Source: Bradyrhizobium sp. BR13661 (GTDB lineage Bacteria > Pseudomonadota > Alphaproteobacteria > Rhizobiales > Xanthobacteraceae). Taken from it: DNA of 64,000 bases. The DNA lies in the NCBI RefSeq assembly GCF_029892425.1, contig NZ_JARXWB010000001.1, forward strand, positions 62,001 through 126,000, read 5' to 3'. The stretch's first letter is position 1. The number at the start of each line of letters is the position of its first letter. Shown piece by piece: positions 44,881 through 53,634 of this stretch. The position numbers and the translations under genes are program-made. The notes below the pieces were generated by a model. The model did not search any database, was not told the origin of the DNA, and worked only from the letters and a program-made list of their open reading frames with translations.

Positions 44881-45702
44881 ATGGCGGTGTTTCTCTGGGG
44901 ATTGGCTTCCATCGCGCTCTCGCTCGCGGTCCTGATGGCATTCGCCTGGGTTGTGCAGCAGCGCACCGGCAATTCCGGCTGGGTCGACACGATATGGACC
45001 TTTGCCGTCGGCCTGGTCGGCGCGGGTGCGGCCCTTTGGCCGGTTGCCGGCGGAGCGCCCAATGCGCGGCAATGGCTGGTTGCTGCGCTGGTGGCCCTCT
45101 GGTCATTCCGGCTCGGCATCCATATCGCGATCCGCACCGCGGGGATCGCGGACGATCCCCGCTACGCTGCCTTCGCCGCCGATTGGGGCCTGAAAGCGCC
45201 CTGGCGGATGTTCGTCTTTCTGCAGAACCAGGCCCTGGGCTCGGTGCCGCTGGTGTTCGCGATCTTCGTCGCGGCCCATCTGCCCGATCCCGCCTTGCGG
45301 GTTCAGGATTTCCTCGGCATCGCGATCCTCCTGACCGGGATCCTCGGCGAGGGGCTCGCGGATGCGCAGTTGCGGCGCTTCCGGCACGACCCCGCCAACA
45401 AGGGCAAGGTGTGCGACGTCGGCCTGTGGCGCTGGTCGCGTCATCCCAACTATTTCTTCGAATGGTTTTCCTGGCTCGCCTATCCGGTCATCGCCCTGTC
45501 CGTCGGCTATTCCTGGGGCTGGGCCAGCCTGCTCGCGCCGATCTTCATGTACTGGATTCTGGTGCACGTCACCGGCATCCCTCCGCTGGAGGCGCAGATG
45601 CTGCGCTCCCGGGGTGAGCGTTATCGCGCCTATCAGGCGCGAACCAGTGCCTTCTTCCCGTTGCCGCCGAAGCAGCAATCGACCGAGGGCGTAGCCACAT
45701 GA
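44881..45702 (+). CDS. DUF1295 membrane enzyme (steroid reductase/methyltransferase-like)
   Basis: A 273-residue integral membrane protein with about seven helices. The C-terminal RWSRHPNYFFEWFSWLAYPV is the conserved motif of DUF1295 and the isoprenylcysteine methyltransferase/steroid 5-alpha-reductase superfamily. GLWRWSRHP probably forms a cofactor site. It overlaps the next gene, a Cfa-like methyltransferase, by four bases. In several Proteobacteria these two families occur together in fatty-acid modification clusters, so a role in membrane lipid modification is likely, but the reaction is unproven. Confidence 0.85.
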   Translation: MAVFLWGLASIALSLAVLMAFAWVVQQRTGNSGWVDTIWTFAVGLVGAGAALWPVAGGAPNARQWLVAALVALWSFRLGIHIAIRTAGIADDPRYAAFAADWGLKAPWRMFVFLQNQALGSVPLVFAIFVAAHLPDPALRVQDFLGIAILLTGILGEGLADAQLRRFRHDPANKGKVCDVGLWRWSRHPNYFFEWFSWLAYPVIALSVGYSWGWASLLAPIFMYWILVHVTGIPPLEAQMLRSRGERYRAYQARTSAFFPLPPKQQSTEGVAT

Positions 45703-46727
45703 GCGTCGTGTCCGCCGTCATCGGGACTGCCGAACGCGTGCCGCTGCCGGATCTCGTGGTCCGAGCCGCCATCCAGCGCCTGTGCTCGCGCACCGCGACG
45801 CGGCTCGCCGTGCACACCGCAGCCGACGATGCCGCCTTCGCCGGACGGATGATGCTGCGGCCGATCGCCGAGCACACGGATGCGGCCAACACCCAGCATT
45901 ACGAAGTGCCGCAAAGCTTCTTCGCGCAGGTGCTCGGACCAAACCGCAAATACTCCTCCTGCTTCTACAGTAACGATGCGACGACATTGCAGGAGGCGGA
46001 AGAGGAAGCGCTGCGCCAGACCGTCGAGCATGCCGGCCTTGCCGACGGGCAGACCATTCTCGAACTCGGCTGCGGCTGGGGCTCGCTGTCGCTGTGGATG
46101 GCGCGGCAGTTTCCGCACGCCAGGATCACCGCTGTGTCGAACTCGCAGTCGCAGCGCGCCTATATCGAGCGGGAGGCGCAGAGCCGAGGCCTGCTGAATC
46201 TGCGCGTCGTCACATCAGACATGAACGTGTTCGCACCCGAGGGCCAGTTCGACCGCATCGTCTCGATCGAGATGTTCGAGCACATGATGAACTGGCGCAA
46301 GCTGATGACGCGGGTGCGCTCCTGGCTCGCGCCGGAGGGCCGCTTCTTCATGCACATCTTCACCCATCGTGTCGGTTCCTATGCATTCGACCACGCCAAT
46401 CGCGAGGACTGGATCGCGCAACACTTCTTCACCGGCGGCCTGATGCCGAGCCATCATCTCGTCAGGCAATATGCCGACATCTTCCAGATCGAGAAGGAAT
46501 GGCGCTGGAGCGGCACGCACTATCAGCGCACCGCGATGGACTGGCTTGCCAATTTCGATGCGCATCGTGACGCGATCGAATCCTCCTTGCGCAACGTCTA
46601 TGGCGACGAGACGCATCTCTGGATGCGGCGCTGGCGCTGGTTCTTCCTCGCCACCGCAGGCCTGTTCGGCTACGCCGGCGGAACGGAGTGGGGCGTCAGC
46701 CACTACCGGATGAAGGCGGCGGATTGA
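45699..46727 (+). CDS. Cyclopropane-fatty-acid-synthase-like SAM methyltransferase
   Basis: A 342-residue class I methyltransferase of the CfaB type. It shows HYEVPQSFFAQVLGPNRKYSS (Cfa-type substrate region), SAM motif I ILELGCGWGSLSLW, AVSNSQSQRAYIE and the SIEMFEHMMNW catalytic region. It is shorter than E. coli Cfa at the N-terminus and ends with a hydrophobic segment (FFLATAGLFGYAGG), perhaps for membrane contact. The gene is translationally coupled to DUF1295. It may methylate unsaturated acyl chains without ring closure; the product is not determined. Confidence 0.87.
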   Translation: MSVVSAVIGTAERVPLPDLVVRAAIQRLCSRTATRLAVHTAADDAAFAGRMMLRPIAEHTDAANTQHYEVPQSFFAQVLGPNRKYSSCFYSNDATTLQEAEEEALRQTVEHAGLADGQTILELGCGWGSLSLWMARQFPHARITAVSNSQSQRAYIEREAQSRGLLNLRVVTSDMNVFAPEGQFDRIVSIEMFEHMMNWRKLMTRVRSWLAPEGRFFMHIFTHRVGSYAFDHANREDWIAQHFFTGGLMPSHHLVRQYADIFQIEKEWRWSGTHYQRTAMDWLANFDAHRDAIESSLRNVYGDETHLWMRRWRWFFLATAGLFGYAGGTEWGVSHYRMKAAD

Positions 46728-46959
46728 TCGCGATGTTCTGTCGCATCGCGCCGCAATGGAACCCGACTCACAATCCGGTGAGTCCCAAAAATCAGCCTGA
46801 ACTCAGCGCGATAGCTGATGTGGCATTGAGCCGCCCGCGCGATGCGTTGCGTCGCAGCACGTCCCCGCTACTTTAATCGCATCAGCCGCGCAGACATTGC
46901 CCAGAACGGGCGTTGCGCGATGCTTGATCAGTTTCAACAATTTTGGGGCACCCCACTTC

Positions 46960-48153
46960 ATGTCAGGACTTCGAGCGCGATCGGCATGCGTTGCAATGAT
47001 GCTCGCGGCCTTTGCGCCGCTGCTAGGCGCTTGCGACGAATCTTCATCCGCCGTCTCCGCTGCGCAACCCACTGAACCTGACGTCAGCATCGTCACCGTC
47101 AAGCCGCAAGCCCGCGCCGTGGTGCGCGAGCTGCCGGGCCGGATCGCGCCGACACGCGTGGCCGAAGTGCGCCCGCGCGTGTCCGGCATCGTGGTCGAGC
47201 GCTTGTTCCGTCAGGGCAGCGAGGTCAAGGCAGGCGATCCGCTCTATCGCATCGATCCGCGTCCGTTCGAGGTCGAGGTGATGGCCAATGAGGCCGCGCT
47301 CGCCAAGGCCGACGCCGCGCTGATGCAGGCGCAGCAGCAGGCGCGCCGCATCGCGACCCTGACCAGTCAGCGCGCCGCGCCCGAAGCCGAAAACGAGAAG
47401 ACCATCGCCGCCGAGCGCCAGGCCCAAGCCGAAGTCGAGGGCCGCAAGGCCGACCTCGCGCGCGCAAAACTCAATCTCGACTATGCGACCGTGCGCGCGC
47501 CGATCGACGGTGTCGTCGGTGCCGCGCTGGTCAGCGAGGGCGCGCTGGTCGTGCAGAACGAGACCAATCTCGCCACCGTGCAGCAGCTCGATCCTGTTTA
47601 TGCCGACTTCACCCAGTCGGTGACCGAGCTCAATCAACTGCGCCGCGCCTTCGAGAGCGGCGATCTCGATCGCATCGAAGGCGATGCCGCCAAGGTGCGT
47701 CTCGTGCTCGACGACAACAGTGTCTATGCCCTCGACGGCAAGCTGCTGTTTTCCGAGGCCAAGGTCGACGCCCACACCGGCCAGGTGACCTTGCGCGGCG
47801 AGTTCCGCAATCCCAAGCGCGAGCTCTTGCCGGGCATGTATGTGCGCGTCCGCCTCGACCAGGGGCTCGACTCCGATGCGATCGCGGTGCCGCAGCAGGC
47901 GGTGCAGCGCAATGGCGGCGGCGGCAGCGAGGTGTTCGTCGTCAAGGACGACAACCGCATCGCGGTGCAGCCGGTGCGCACGGGCTCGGTGCAGGACGGC
48001 GTCTGGTTCGTCACCGACGGCCTGAAGGCCGGCGACAAGGTGGTGGTCGAAGGCTTCCAGAAATTCGCGGCCGGCGACAAGGTCAAGCCGCAATCCTGGT
48101 CCGAGGCCGAGGCGAGCGCGGATAACAGACACGCCCTCAAGGTCGTGCGGTAA
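46960..48153 (+). CDS. RND efflux pump periplasmic adaptor lipoprotein
   Basis: The membrane-fusion protein of a tripartite efflux pump, 397 residues. The N-terminus ends in lipobox LLGAC, so the mature protein is a lipoprotein of the AcrA/MexA class. Landmarks are ELPGRIAPTRVAEVRPRVSG, RLFRQGSEVKAGDPLYRIDP, a coiled-coil hairpin (about 110-165), LNLDYATVRAPIDGVVG and the C-terminal beta-barrel GQVTLRGEFRNPKRELLPGM. The ATG at MSGLRARSAC was chosen because it gives a clean signal. Seven bases separate it from the pump gene. Confidence 0.92.
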   Translation: MSGLRARSACVAMMLAAFAPLLGACDESSSAVSAAQPTEPDVSIVTVKPQARAVVRELPGRIAPTRVAEVRPRVSGIVVERLFRQGSEVKAGDPLYRIDPRPFEVEVMANEAALAKADAALMQAQQQARRIATLTSQRAAPEAENEKTIAAERQAQAEVEGRKADLARAKLNLDYATVRAPIDGVVGAALVSEGALVVQNETNLATVQQLDPVYADFTQSVTELNQLRRAFESGDLDRIEGDAAKVRLVLDDNSVYALDGKLLFSEAKVDAHTGQVTLRGEFRNPKRELLPGMYVRVRLDQGLDSDAIAVPQQAVQRNGGGGSEVFVVKDDNRIAVQPVRTGSVQDGVWFVTDGLKAGDKVVVEGFQKFAAGDKVKPQSWSEAEASADNRHALKVVR

Positions 48154-48159
48154 CGCACC

Positions 48160-51100
48160 ATGGCGAGCTTCTTCATCGACAGGCCGATCTTCGCCTGGGT
48201 CGTCGCGCTGTTCATCTGTCTGATCGGCGCAATCTCGATCCCGTTGTTGCCGATCGCGCAATATCCGATCATCGCGCCGCCCTCGATCTCGATCTCGACG
48301 AGTTATCCGGGCGCGTCGCCGGAAAACCTCTACAACAGTGTCACGCGGCTGATCGAGGAGGAGCTCAACGGCGCCTCCGGCATCCTCAATTTCGAGTCGA
48401 CCAGCGACTCGCTCGGCCAGGTCGAGATAACAGCCAACTTCCAGCCGGGTACCGACACCAGTGCGGCTTCGGTGGAGGTGCAGAACCGCATCAAGCGCGT
48501 CGAGGCGCGGCTGCCGCGCGCGGTGATCCAGCAGGGCATCCTGATCGAGGAAGCCTCCAGCGCAGTGCTGCAGATCATCACGCTGAACTCGACCGACGGC
48601 AGTCTCGATGAAGTCGGCCTCGGCGATTTCATGATCCGCAACGTGCTCGGTGAAGTCAGGCGCATTCCCGGTGTCGGCCGCGCCACGCTCTATTCGACCG
48701 AGCGCAGTCTCCGCGTCTGGGTTGATCCGGCCAAGCTCGTCGGCTATGGCCTGACGGCCGACGACGTCAACAAGGCGATATCAGCCCAGAACGCGCAGGT
48801 TGCCTCGGGCAGCATCGGCGCCGAGCCGTCGACCGATAGCCAGCGCACCTCCGCGCTGGTGCTGGTCAAGGGGCAGCTCTCCTCGCCGGACGAATTCGGC
48901 GCCATCATCCTGCGCGCCAATGCCGACGGTTCGACCGTGCGGTTGCGCGACGTCGCCCGCATCGAGGTCGGTGGCCTCAGCTATCAGTTCAACACGCGCC
49001 TCAATGGCAAGCCGACTGCGGGTCTCTCCGTGCTGATGTCGCCGACCGGCAATGCGCTGGCGACCGCGAGCGCGGTCGAGGAGAAGATGAAGGAGCTGTC
49101 GCGCTTCTTCCCGGCCAACATCTCCTATGAAATCCCCTACAACATCACGCCGGTGGTCGAGGCCTCGATCAAGAAGGTGCTGACGACGTTGCTCGAAGCT
49201 GTGGTGCTGGTCTTCGCAGTGATGTTCCTGTTCCTGCAGAACATCCGCTACACCATCATCCCCACCATCGTGGTGCCGGTGGCACTGTTGGGCGCCTGTA
49301 CCGTGCTGCTGCTCGCCGGCTACTCCATCAACATGCTCAGCATGTTCGGCATGGTGCTCGCGGTCGGCATCCTCGTCGACGACGCCATCGTCGTGGTCGA
49401 GAATGTTGAGCGCATCATGAGCGAGGAGGGCCTGCCGCCGAAGGAAGCGACGCGCAAGGCGATGTCGCAGATATCAAGCGCCATCATCGGCATCACGCTG
49501 GTGCTGATGGCCGTGTTCGTGCCGATGGCATTCTTCCCGGGCTCGGTCGGCATCATCTACCGCCAGTTCTCGGTGACGATGGTCGCCGCGATCGGCTTCT
49601 CGGCCTTCCTCGCGCTGTCGCTGACGCCGGCGCTGTGCGCGACCCTGCTCAAGCCCGTCGCGGCCGGTCACGGCCACGCGAAGCGCGGCGTGTTCGGCTG
49701 GTTCAACCGCATGCTCGAAGGCGGCAAGGAAGGTTATTCCCGCACCGTCGGCTTCTCGCTGAAGCGCATCGGTCGCCTGATGCTGGTCTATGCCGCGCTG
49801 CTCGCTGGCCTGTCGTGGGCCTTCGTCAGTCTGCCCGGCGGCTTCCTGCCCGTCGACGACCAGGGCTTTGTCACCACCGACGTGCAGACGCCATCCGACT
49901 CGTCCTACGGCCGCACCGAGGCCGTGATCGAGAAGGTGGAAAAATATCTGGCCCAGCGGCCGGGCGTCGACAACGTCACCTTCCTCACCGGCTTCAGTTT
50001 CTCCGGCCAGGGCATGAACACCGCGCAGGCCTTCATCACCTTGAAGGACTGGTCGGAGCGCGGGCCGAAGGAGTCTGCGGCGGCCATCGTTGCCGACATC
50101 AACCGCGATCTGTCGTCGACGATTCGCGACGCCAAGATCTCCGCTTTGCAGCCGCCGCCGATCGACAATCTCGGCAACTCCTCGGGCTTTTCGTTCCGCC
50201 TGCAGGACCGCGGCCAGAAGGGCTATCCGGCCCTGATGCGCGCCGCCGATCAGCTGATCGCGGAGGCCAATGCGAGCCCGGTGCTGCAGAAGGTCTATGT
50301 CGAAGGCCTGCCCGAGGCGGGCGTCGTCAATCTCGTGATCGATCGCGAGAAGGCCGGCGCGTTCGGCGTCACCTTCGAGGACATCAACAACACGATCTCG
50401 ACCAATCTCGGCTCCAACTACATCAACGACTTCCCGAACCGCGGCCGCATGCAGCGCGTCGTGGTGCAGGCCGACGCCCGGGACCGCATGAAGACCGAGG
50501 ACATCCTCAACTACAACGTCAGGAATTCCTACGGTCACCTCGTGCCGTTCTCCTCGTTCGCGACGGTCGAATGGTCGCGCGGCCCGACCCAGATCGCCGG
50601 CTTCAACTATTATCCGGCGGTGCGCATCTCGGGCGAAGCCAAACCCGGCTTCACCTCGGGCGATGCCATCGCCGAGATGGAGAAGCTTGCCGGCAAGCTT
50701 CCGCGCGGCTTCGGCTATGAATGGACCGGACAGTCGCTGCAGGAAAAGTTGTCGGGCTCGCAGGCGCCGTTCCTGCTGGCGCTGTCCGTATTCGTGGTGT
50801 TCCTGTGTCTCGCCGCGCTCTACGAGAGCTGGACCATTCCGCTCGCGGTGCTGCTCACCGTGCCGCTCGGCATCGTCGGTGCGGTGGTCGCTGCGATGCT
50901 GCGCGGTCTGCCCAACGACGTCTATTTCACCGTCGGCCTGATCACCATCATCGGCCTTGCCGCCAAGGACGCGATCCTGATCATCGAGTTCGCCAAGGAT
51001 CTGCGCAAAGAGGGCAAGCCGCTGGTCGAAGCGACGATGGAGGCCTGCCGCCTGCGCTTCCGTCCGATTCTGATGACGGGATTGGCCTTCATCTGCGGCG

Positions 51101-51312
51101 TGTTGCCGATGGCGATCGCGCACGGTGCCGGCGGCGCCAGCCAGCAGGCGCTCGGCAGCGTCGTAATGGGCGGCATGATCGCGGTGGTGATCCTGGCGCT
51201 GCTGATGGTGCCGGTGTTCTTCGTCTCGGTGCAGCGCGTGCTGGCGGGGGATCGGGAGAAGGTGGAAGCTGAAGCGTATGGGCCACCTGCGCCGGCAAGT
51301 GTCGGTCACTGA
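48160..51312 (+). CDS. RND multidrug efflux transporter (AcrB/HAE1 family)
   Basis: A 1050-residue inner-membrane proton-drug antiporter. The N-terminus FFIDRPIFAWVVALFICLIG is typical of HAE1 pumps. Twelve membrane helices are expected with two large periplasmic loops. Helix 4 contains GMVLAVGILVDDAIVVVENV with the proton-relay Asp pair, and the VERIMSEEGLPPKEATRKAM loop follows; GLITIIGLAAKDAILIIEFA is the second-half counterpart. The outer-membrane channel and a TetR-type repressor are not adjacent, so it must borrow the channel. Substrates are unknown. Confidence 0.95.
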   Translation: MASFFIDRPIFAWVVALFICLIGAISIPLLPIAQYPIIAPPSISISTSYPGASPENLYNSVTRLIEEELNGASGILNFESTSDSLGQVEITANFQPGTDTSAASVEVQNRIKRVEARLPRAVIQQGILIEEASSAVLQIITLNSTDGSLDEVGLGDFMIRNVLGEVRRIPGVGRATLYSTERSLRVWVDPAKLVGYGLTADDVNKAISAQNAQVASGSIGAEPSTDSQRTSALVLVKGQLSSPDEFGAIILRANADGSTVRLRDVARIEVGGLSYQFNTRLNGKPTAGLSVLMSPTGNALATASAVEEKMKELSRFFPANISYEIPYNITPVVEASIKKVLTTLLEAVVLVFAVMFLFLQNIRYTIIPTIVVPVALLGACTVLLLAGYSINMLSMFGMVLAVGILVDDAIVVVENVERIMSEEGLPPKEATRKAMSQISSAIIGITLVLMAVFVPMAFFPGSVGIIYRQFSVTMVAAIGFSAFLALSLTPALCATLLKPVAAGHGHAKRGVFGWFNRMLEGGKEGYSRTVGFSLKRIGRLMLVYAALLAGLSWAFVSLPGGFLPVDDQGFVTTDVQTPSDSSYGRTEAVIEKVEKYLAQRPGVDNVTFLTGFSFSGQGMNTAQAFITLKDWSERGPKESAAAIVADINRDLSSTIRDAKISALQPPPIDNLGNSSGFSFRLQDRGQKGYPALMRAADQLIAEANASPVLQKVYVEGLPEAGVVNLVIDREKAGAFGVTFEDINNTISTNLGSNYINDFPNRGRMQRVVVQADARDRMKTEDILNYNVRNSYGHLVPFSSFATVEWSRGPTQIAGFNYYPAVRISGEAKPGFTSGDAIAEMEKLAGKLPRGFGYEWTGQSLQEKLSGSQAPFLLALSVFVVFLCLAALYESWTIPLAVLLTVPLGIVGAVVAAMLRGLPNDVYFTVGLITIIGLAAKDAILIIEFAKDLRKEGKPLVEATMEACRLRFRPILMTGLAFICGVLPMAIAHGAGGASQQALGSVVMGGMIAVVILALLMVPVFFVSVQRVLAGDREKVEAEAYGPPAPASVGH

Positions 51313-51322
51313 CACTTCTTCC

Positions 51323-51428
51323 CGTCATTCCGGGGCGCGCGTAGCGCGAGCCCGGAATCCATCGGGCCGCAAGCGTAGTCGATGAATGGATTCCGGGCTC
51401 GCGCCAAGAGGCGCGCCCCGGAATGACG
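51323..51428. repeat. Palindromic intergenic repeat, family B, copy 2 (complete)
   Basis: A near-perfect 106-base palindrome: CGTCATTCCGGGGCGCG at the left, CGCGCCCCGGAATGACG at the right, and inner arms GCGAGCCCGGAATCCATC and GATGAATGGATTCCGGGCTCGC. It directly follows the RND pump gene and precedes the orphan ATPase gene. Confidence 0.9.
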
Positions 51429-51540
51429 AGAGAAGCTTGCCTTCCCGTGGGCATCAATCCAGACTACATCCTTGGATTGAATCGCGTGTATTCGCTCCGC
51501 CGCACGAATGCACAGCCAGCCCACCGCTTGAGAGTACCTG

Positions 51541-52668
51541 ATGCGTCTGACCGACATTGCGATCTCCAACTATCGCTCCATCCGGCGGCTCTCGATACCA
51601 ATCCATCCCCTGTCCGTCTTTGTGGGGGAAAATGGTGTCGGCAAATCCAATCTCTACAAGTCCCTGTCGCTGTTGCGCGACGCGGCGACCGGGCGGATCA
51701 CGCGCACGATCGCTGACGAAGGCGGATTGAATTCAGTCTGCTGGTCCGGCATTCGCAAACGCGGCGAAGACGGGCGACTGCGGTTATCGGCAAAATTCGA
51801 CCGTCTCAAATATTCCATCGAGATCGGATTTCCTGGATCTCTTGAGGCGGCGTTTTCCGGCGAGCCGATGATCAAGGCCGAAAGTATCGAGGCGACTCAG
51901 GGCAAACGAACGGTTCAACTGATGGAGCGGAAGAATTCGCTCGTCAGCATCCGCGGCGAGAGCGGTGCTTGGAGCAGCCACAAGGATGCGGTGCTGCCGT
52001 CCGAGACGGCGCTTGCGGGTTTTTCCGATAGCAAGCAATGCCCCGAAATCGATTTGATCAGAAACGCCATGCTCGGCTGGCGCTTCTATCACGACTTTCG
52101 CACCGATCCGGCGTCACCGATACGAAAGCCTTGCCTCGCGATCACGACGCCCTCCCTCAGTGCTGATGGAAGCGACCTGGCTGCGGCCCTGGCGACACTC
52201 TATACCATCAGGGAAGACGCCACCGACCTGCAGGACGCGATCCAGGATGCGTTCCCGGGCGCCGAACTCCGCGCATGGGAGCAGGGCGGCCTGTGTGAAT
52301 TTGATCTGCAACTGGAGGATATGCCGCGGCCGTTCAGGGCTCATGAATTATCCGACGGGACGCTGAAATACATTTGCCTGCTCGCGGTGTTCATGGGCTA
52401 TCGGCTTCCGCCGTTCATCGCGCTGAACGAACCCGAGACCAGCCTGCATCCGTCGCTGCTGGCGCCATTGGCCCGGCTGATCGTCAAGGCATCGAGCCGC
52501 GCCGACATCTGGATCGTCACCCACTCGGAGCAGCTGATGGAGGCCTTGCGAAGCGAGAGCTCGGTCCCGCTCCGCCGGGTGATCAAGTCGAAAGGCGCCA
52601 CGATGATCGAGGGCCTCACCCTTGGAGGCGAGTATCGCGATGAGGAGCCCGACGATGACGACGCCTAG
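51541..52668 (+). CDS. Orphan AAA/SMC-like ATPase
   Basis: A 375-residue ABC-type ATPase of the RecF/SMC-related AAA_21 group. Residues 1-40 have RLTDIAISNYRSIRRLSIP and Walker A GENGVGKS (29-36). The ABC-like signature is ELSDGTLKYICLLAVFMG, and Walker B with its Glu is ALNEPETSLHPSLLAPLARL, followed by the D-loop/switch WIVTHSEQ. No TOPRIM or nuclease domain is visible, so it is not an OLD-type nuclease. It has no partner gene and is flanked by family B palindromes on both sides. The role is unknown; DNA repair, anti-phage defence or regulation are possible. Confidence 0.85.
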   Translation: MRLTDIAISNYRSIRRLSIPIHPLSVFVGENGVGKSNLYKSLSLLRDAATGRITRTIADEGGLNSVCWSGIRKRGEDGRLRLSAKFDRLKYSIEIGFPGSLEAAFSGEPMIKAESIEATQGKRTVQLMERKNSLVSIRGESGAWSSHKDAVLPSETALAGFSDSKQCPEIDLIRNAMLGWRFYHDFRTDPASPIRKPCLAITTPSLSADGSDLAAALATLYTIREDATDLQDAIQDAFPGAELRAWEQGGLCEFDLQLEDMPRPFRAHELSDGTLKYICLLAVFMGYRLPPFIALNEPETSLHPSLLAPLARLIVKASSRADIWIVTHSEQLMEALRSESSVPLRRVIKSKGATMIEGLTLGGEYRDEEPDDDDA

Positions 52669-52672
52669 CCTT

Positions 52673-52714
52673 TCATTCCGGGGCCCGCGCCAAGTGGCGC
52701 GTCCCGGAATGACG
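52673..52714. repeat. Short palindrome, family B, copy 3 (minimal form)
   Basis: TCATTCCGGG with inner GCGCCAAGTGGCGC and CCCGGAATGA make a compact 42-base hairpin whose outer arms are those of family B. It follows the ATPase stop by five bases. Confidence 0.8.
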
Positions 52715-52736
52715 ATGCGGAGGATGCGCTTTCGCC

Positions 52737-53528
52737 TTACGCCGGCCGTTTCAAGATCTTCACCAGCTCCCCGTGCACGTACTCATTCCCGCACACGACA
52801 TCACCCGTGACCAGCGCATCGCCCGGCGTGTTGATGTCGCTGACCGTGCCACCGGCCTCGCGCACCATCAGCATACCGGCGGCGATGTCCCAGGATTGCA
52901 GATTGCGCTCCCAGTACCCATCAAGGCGGCCGGCGGCGACGAAGGCCAAATCAAGCGAGGCGGCGCCGAAGCGGCGCAGCCCTGCGACGCGGTCCTGGAT
53001 CGCGGTCATCTCGCGGCGGAATTCCTCGTGATCGCCTCGGCCGATATGGGGCAGGCCGCAGGCCACCACGCACTCGTTGAGCTGGCGGCGGCCGGCGACG
53101 CGCAGGCGCTGGTCGTTGAGGAAGGCGCCCTTGCCGCGCTCCGAGATGTAGAGCTCGTCATTGGCGGGATTGTAGATCACGCCGGCGATGATCGTACCCT
53201 CGCGTGACAGACCGATCGAAATCGCGAATTGCGGGATGCCGTGCAGGAAGTTGGTGGTGCCGTCGAGGGGGTCGACGATCCAGGTGTGGCTCTTGTCGCT
53301 GCCCTCGCGCATTCCTCCTTCCTCGCCGATGAATCCGTAGCCGGGACGGGCCTTGGCGAGGTCCTGGTAGAGGATCTCCTCGGCGCGCTTGTCGGCAAGC
53401 GAGACGAAGTTGGCCGGCCCCTTCAGCGAGACCTGCAAATGCTCGATCTCGCCGAGATCGCGCTTGAGGCTGCGGCCGGCGCGGCGCGCCGCTTTGACCA
53501 TGACGTTGATAGTGGCGGAATACAGCAT
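52737..53528 (-). CDS. suhB: Inositol-1-monophosphatase family protein
   Basis: A 263-residue Mg-dependent phosphatase. It shows FIGEEGGMREG, the metal site WIVDPLDGTTNFLHGIPQFA and the C-terminal WDIAAGMLMVREAGGTVSD, all hallmarks of the IMPase/SuhB family. The chosen ATG (MLYSATINVM) starts at the family-normal length; the open frame above it is spurious. It hydrolyses inositol monophosphates or related sugar phosphates; a SuhB-like RNA-related role cannot be excluded. It is the last gene of the minus-strand carbon cluster. Confidence 0.9.
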   Translation of the reverse strand: MLYSATINVMVKAARRAGRSLKRDLGEIEHLQVSLKGPANFVSLADKRAEEILYQDLAKARPGYGFIGEEGGMREGSDKSHTWIVDPLDGTTNFLHGIPQFAISIGLSREGTIIAGVIYNPANDELYISERGKGAFLNDQRLRVAGRRQLNECVVACGLPHIGRGDHEEFRREMTAIQDRVAGLRRFGAASLDLAFVAAGRLDGYWERNLQSWDIAAGMLMVREAGGTVSDINTPGDALVTGDVVCGNEYVHGELVKILKRPA

Positions 53529-53634
53529 GAGATCAGTCTTTGATGGGGAAGGGGCGCGAAAGGGCGCCGTTTGAGGGGGATTGGGTGCCCCGCGAGGGGC
53601 CAAAGGTCAAGTCATCAGGGCCATTTGGCGCAGC

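Noticed and set aside
49474..51315. 613-codon minus-strand frame over the RND pump gene
   Set aside because: Antisense to a full-length pump with all expected motifs; no domain in the shadow product.
51541..52668. OLD-family (Gabija-like) nuclease
   Set aside because: The ATPase part fits, but no TOPRIM domain follows and the protein ends soon after the Walker B and switch segments; no UvrD-like partner is adjacent.
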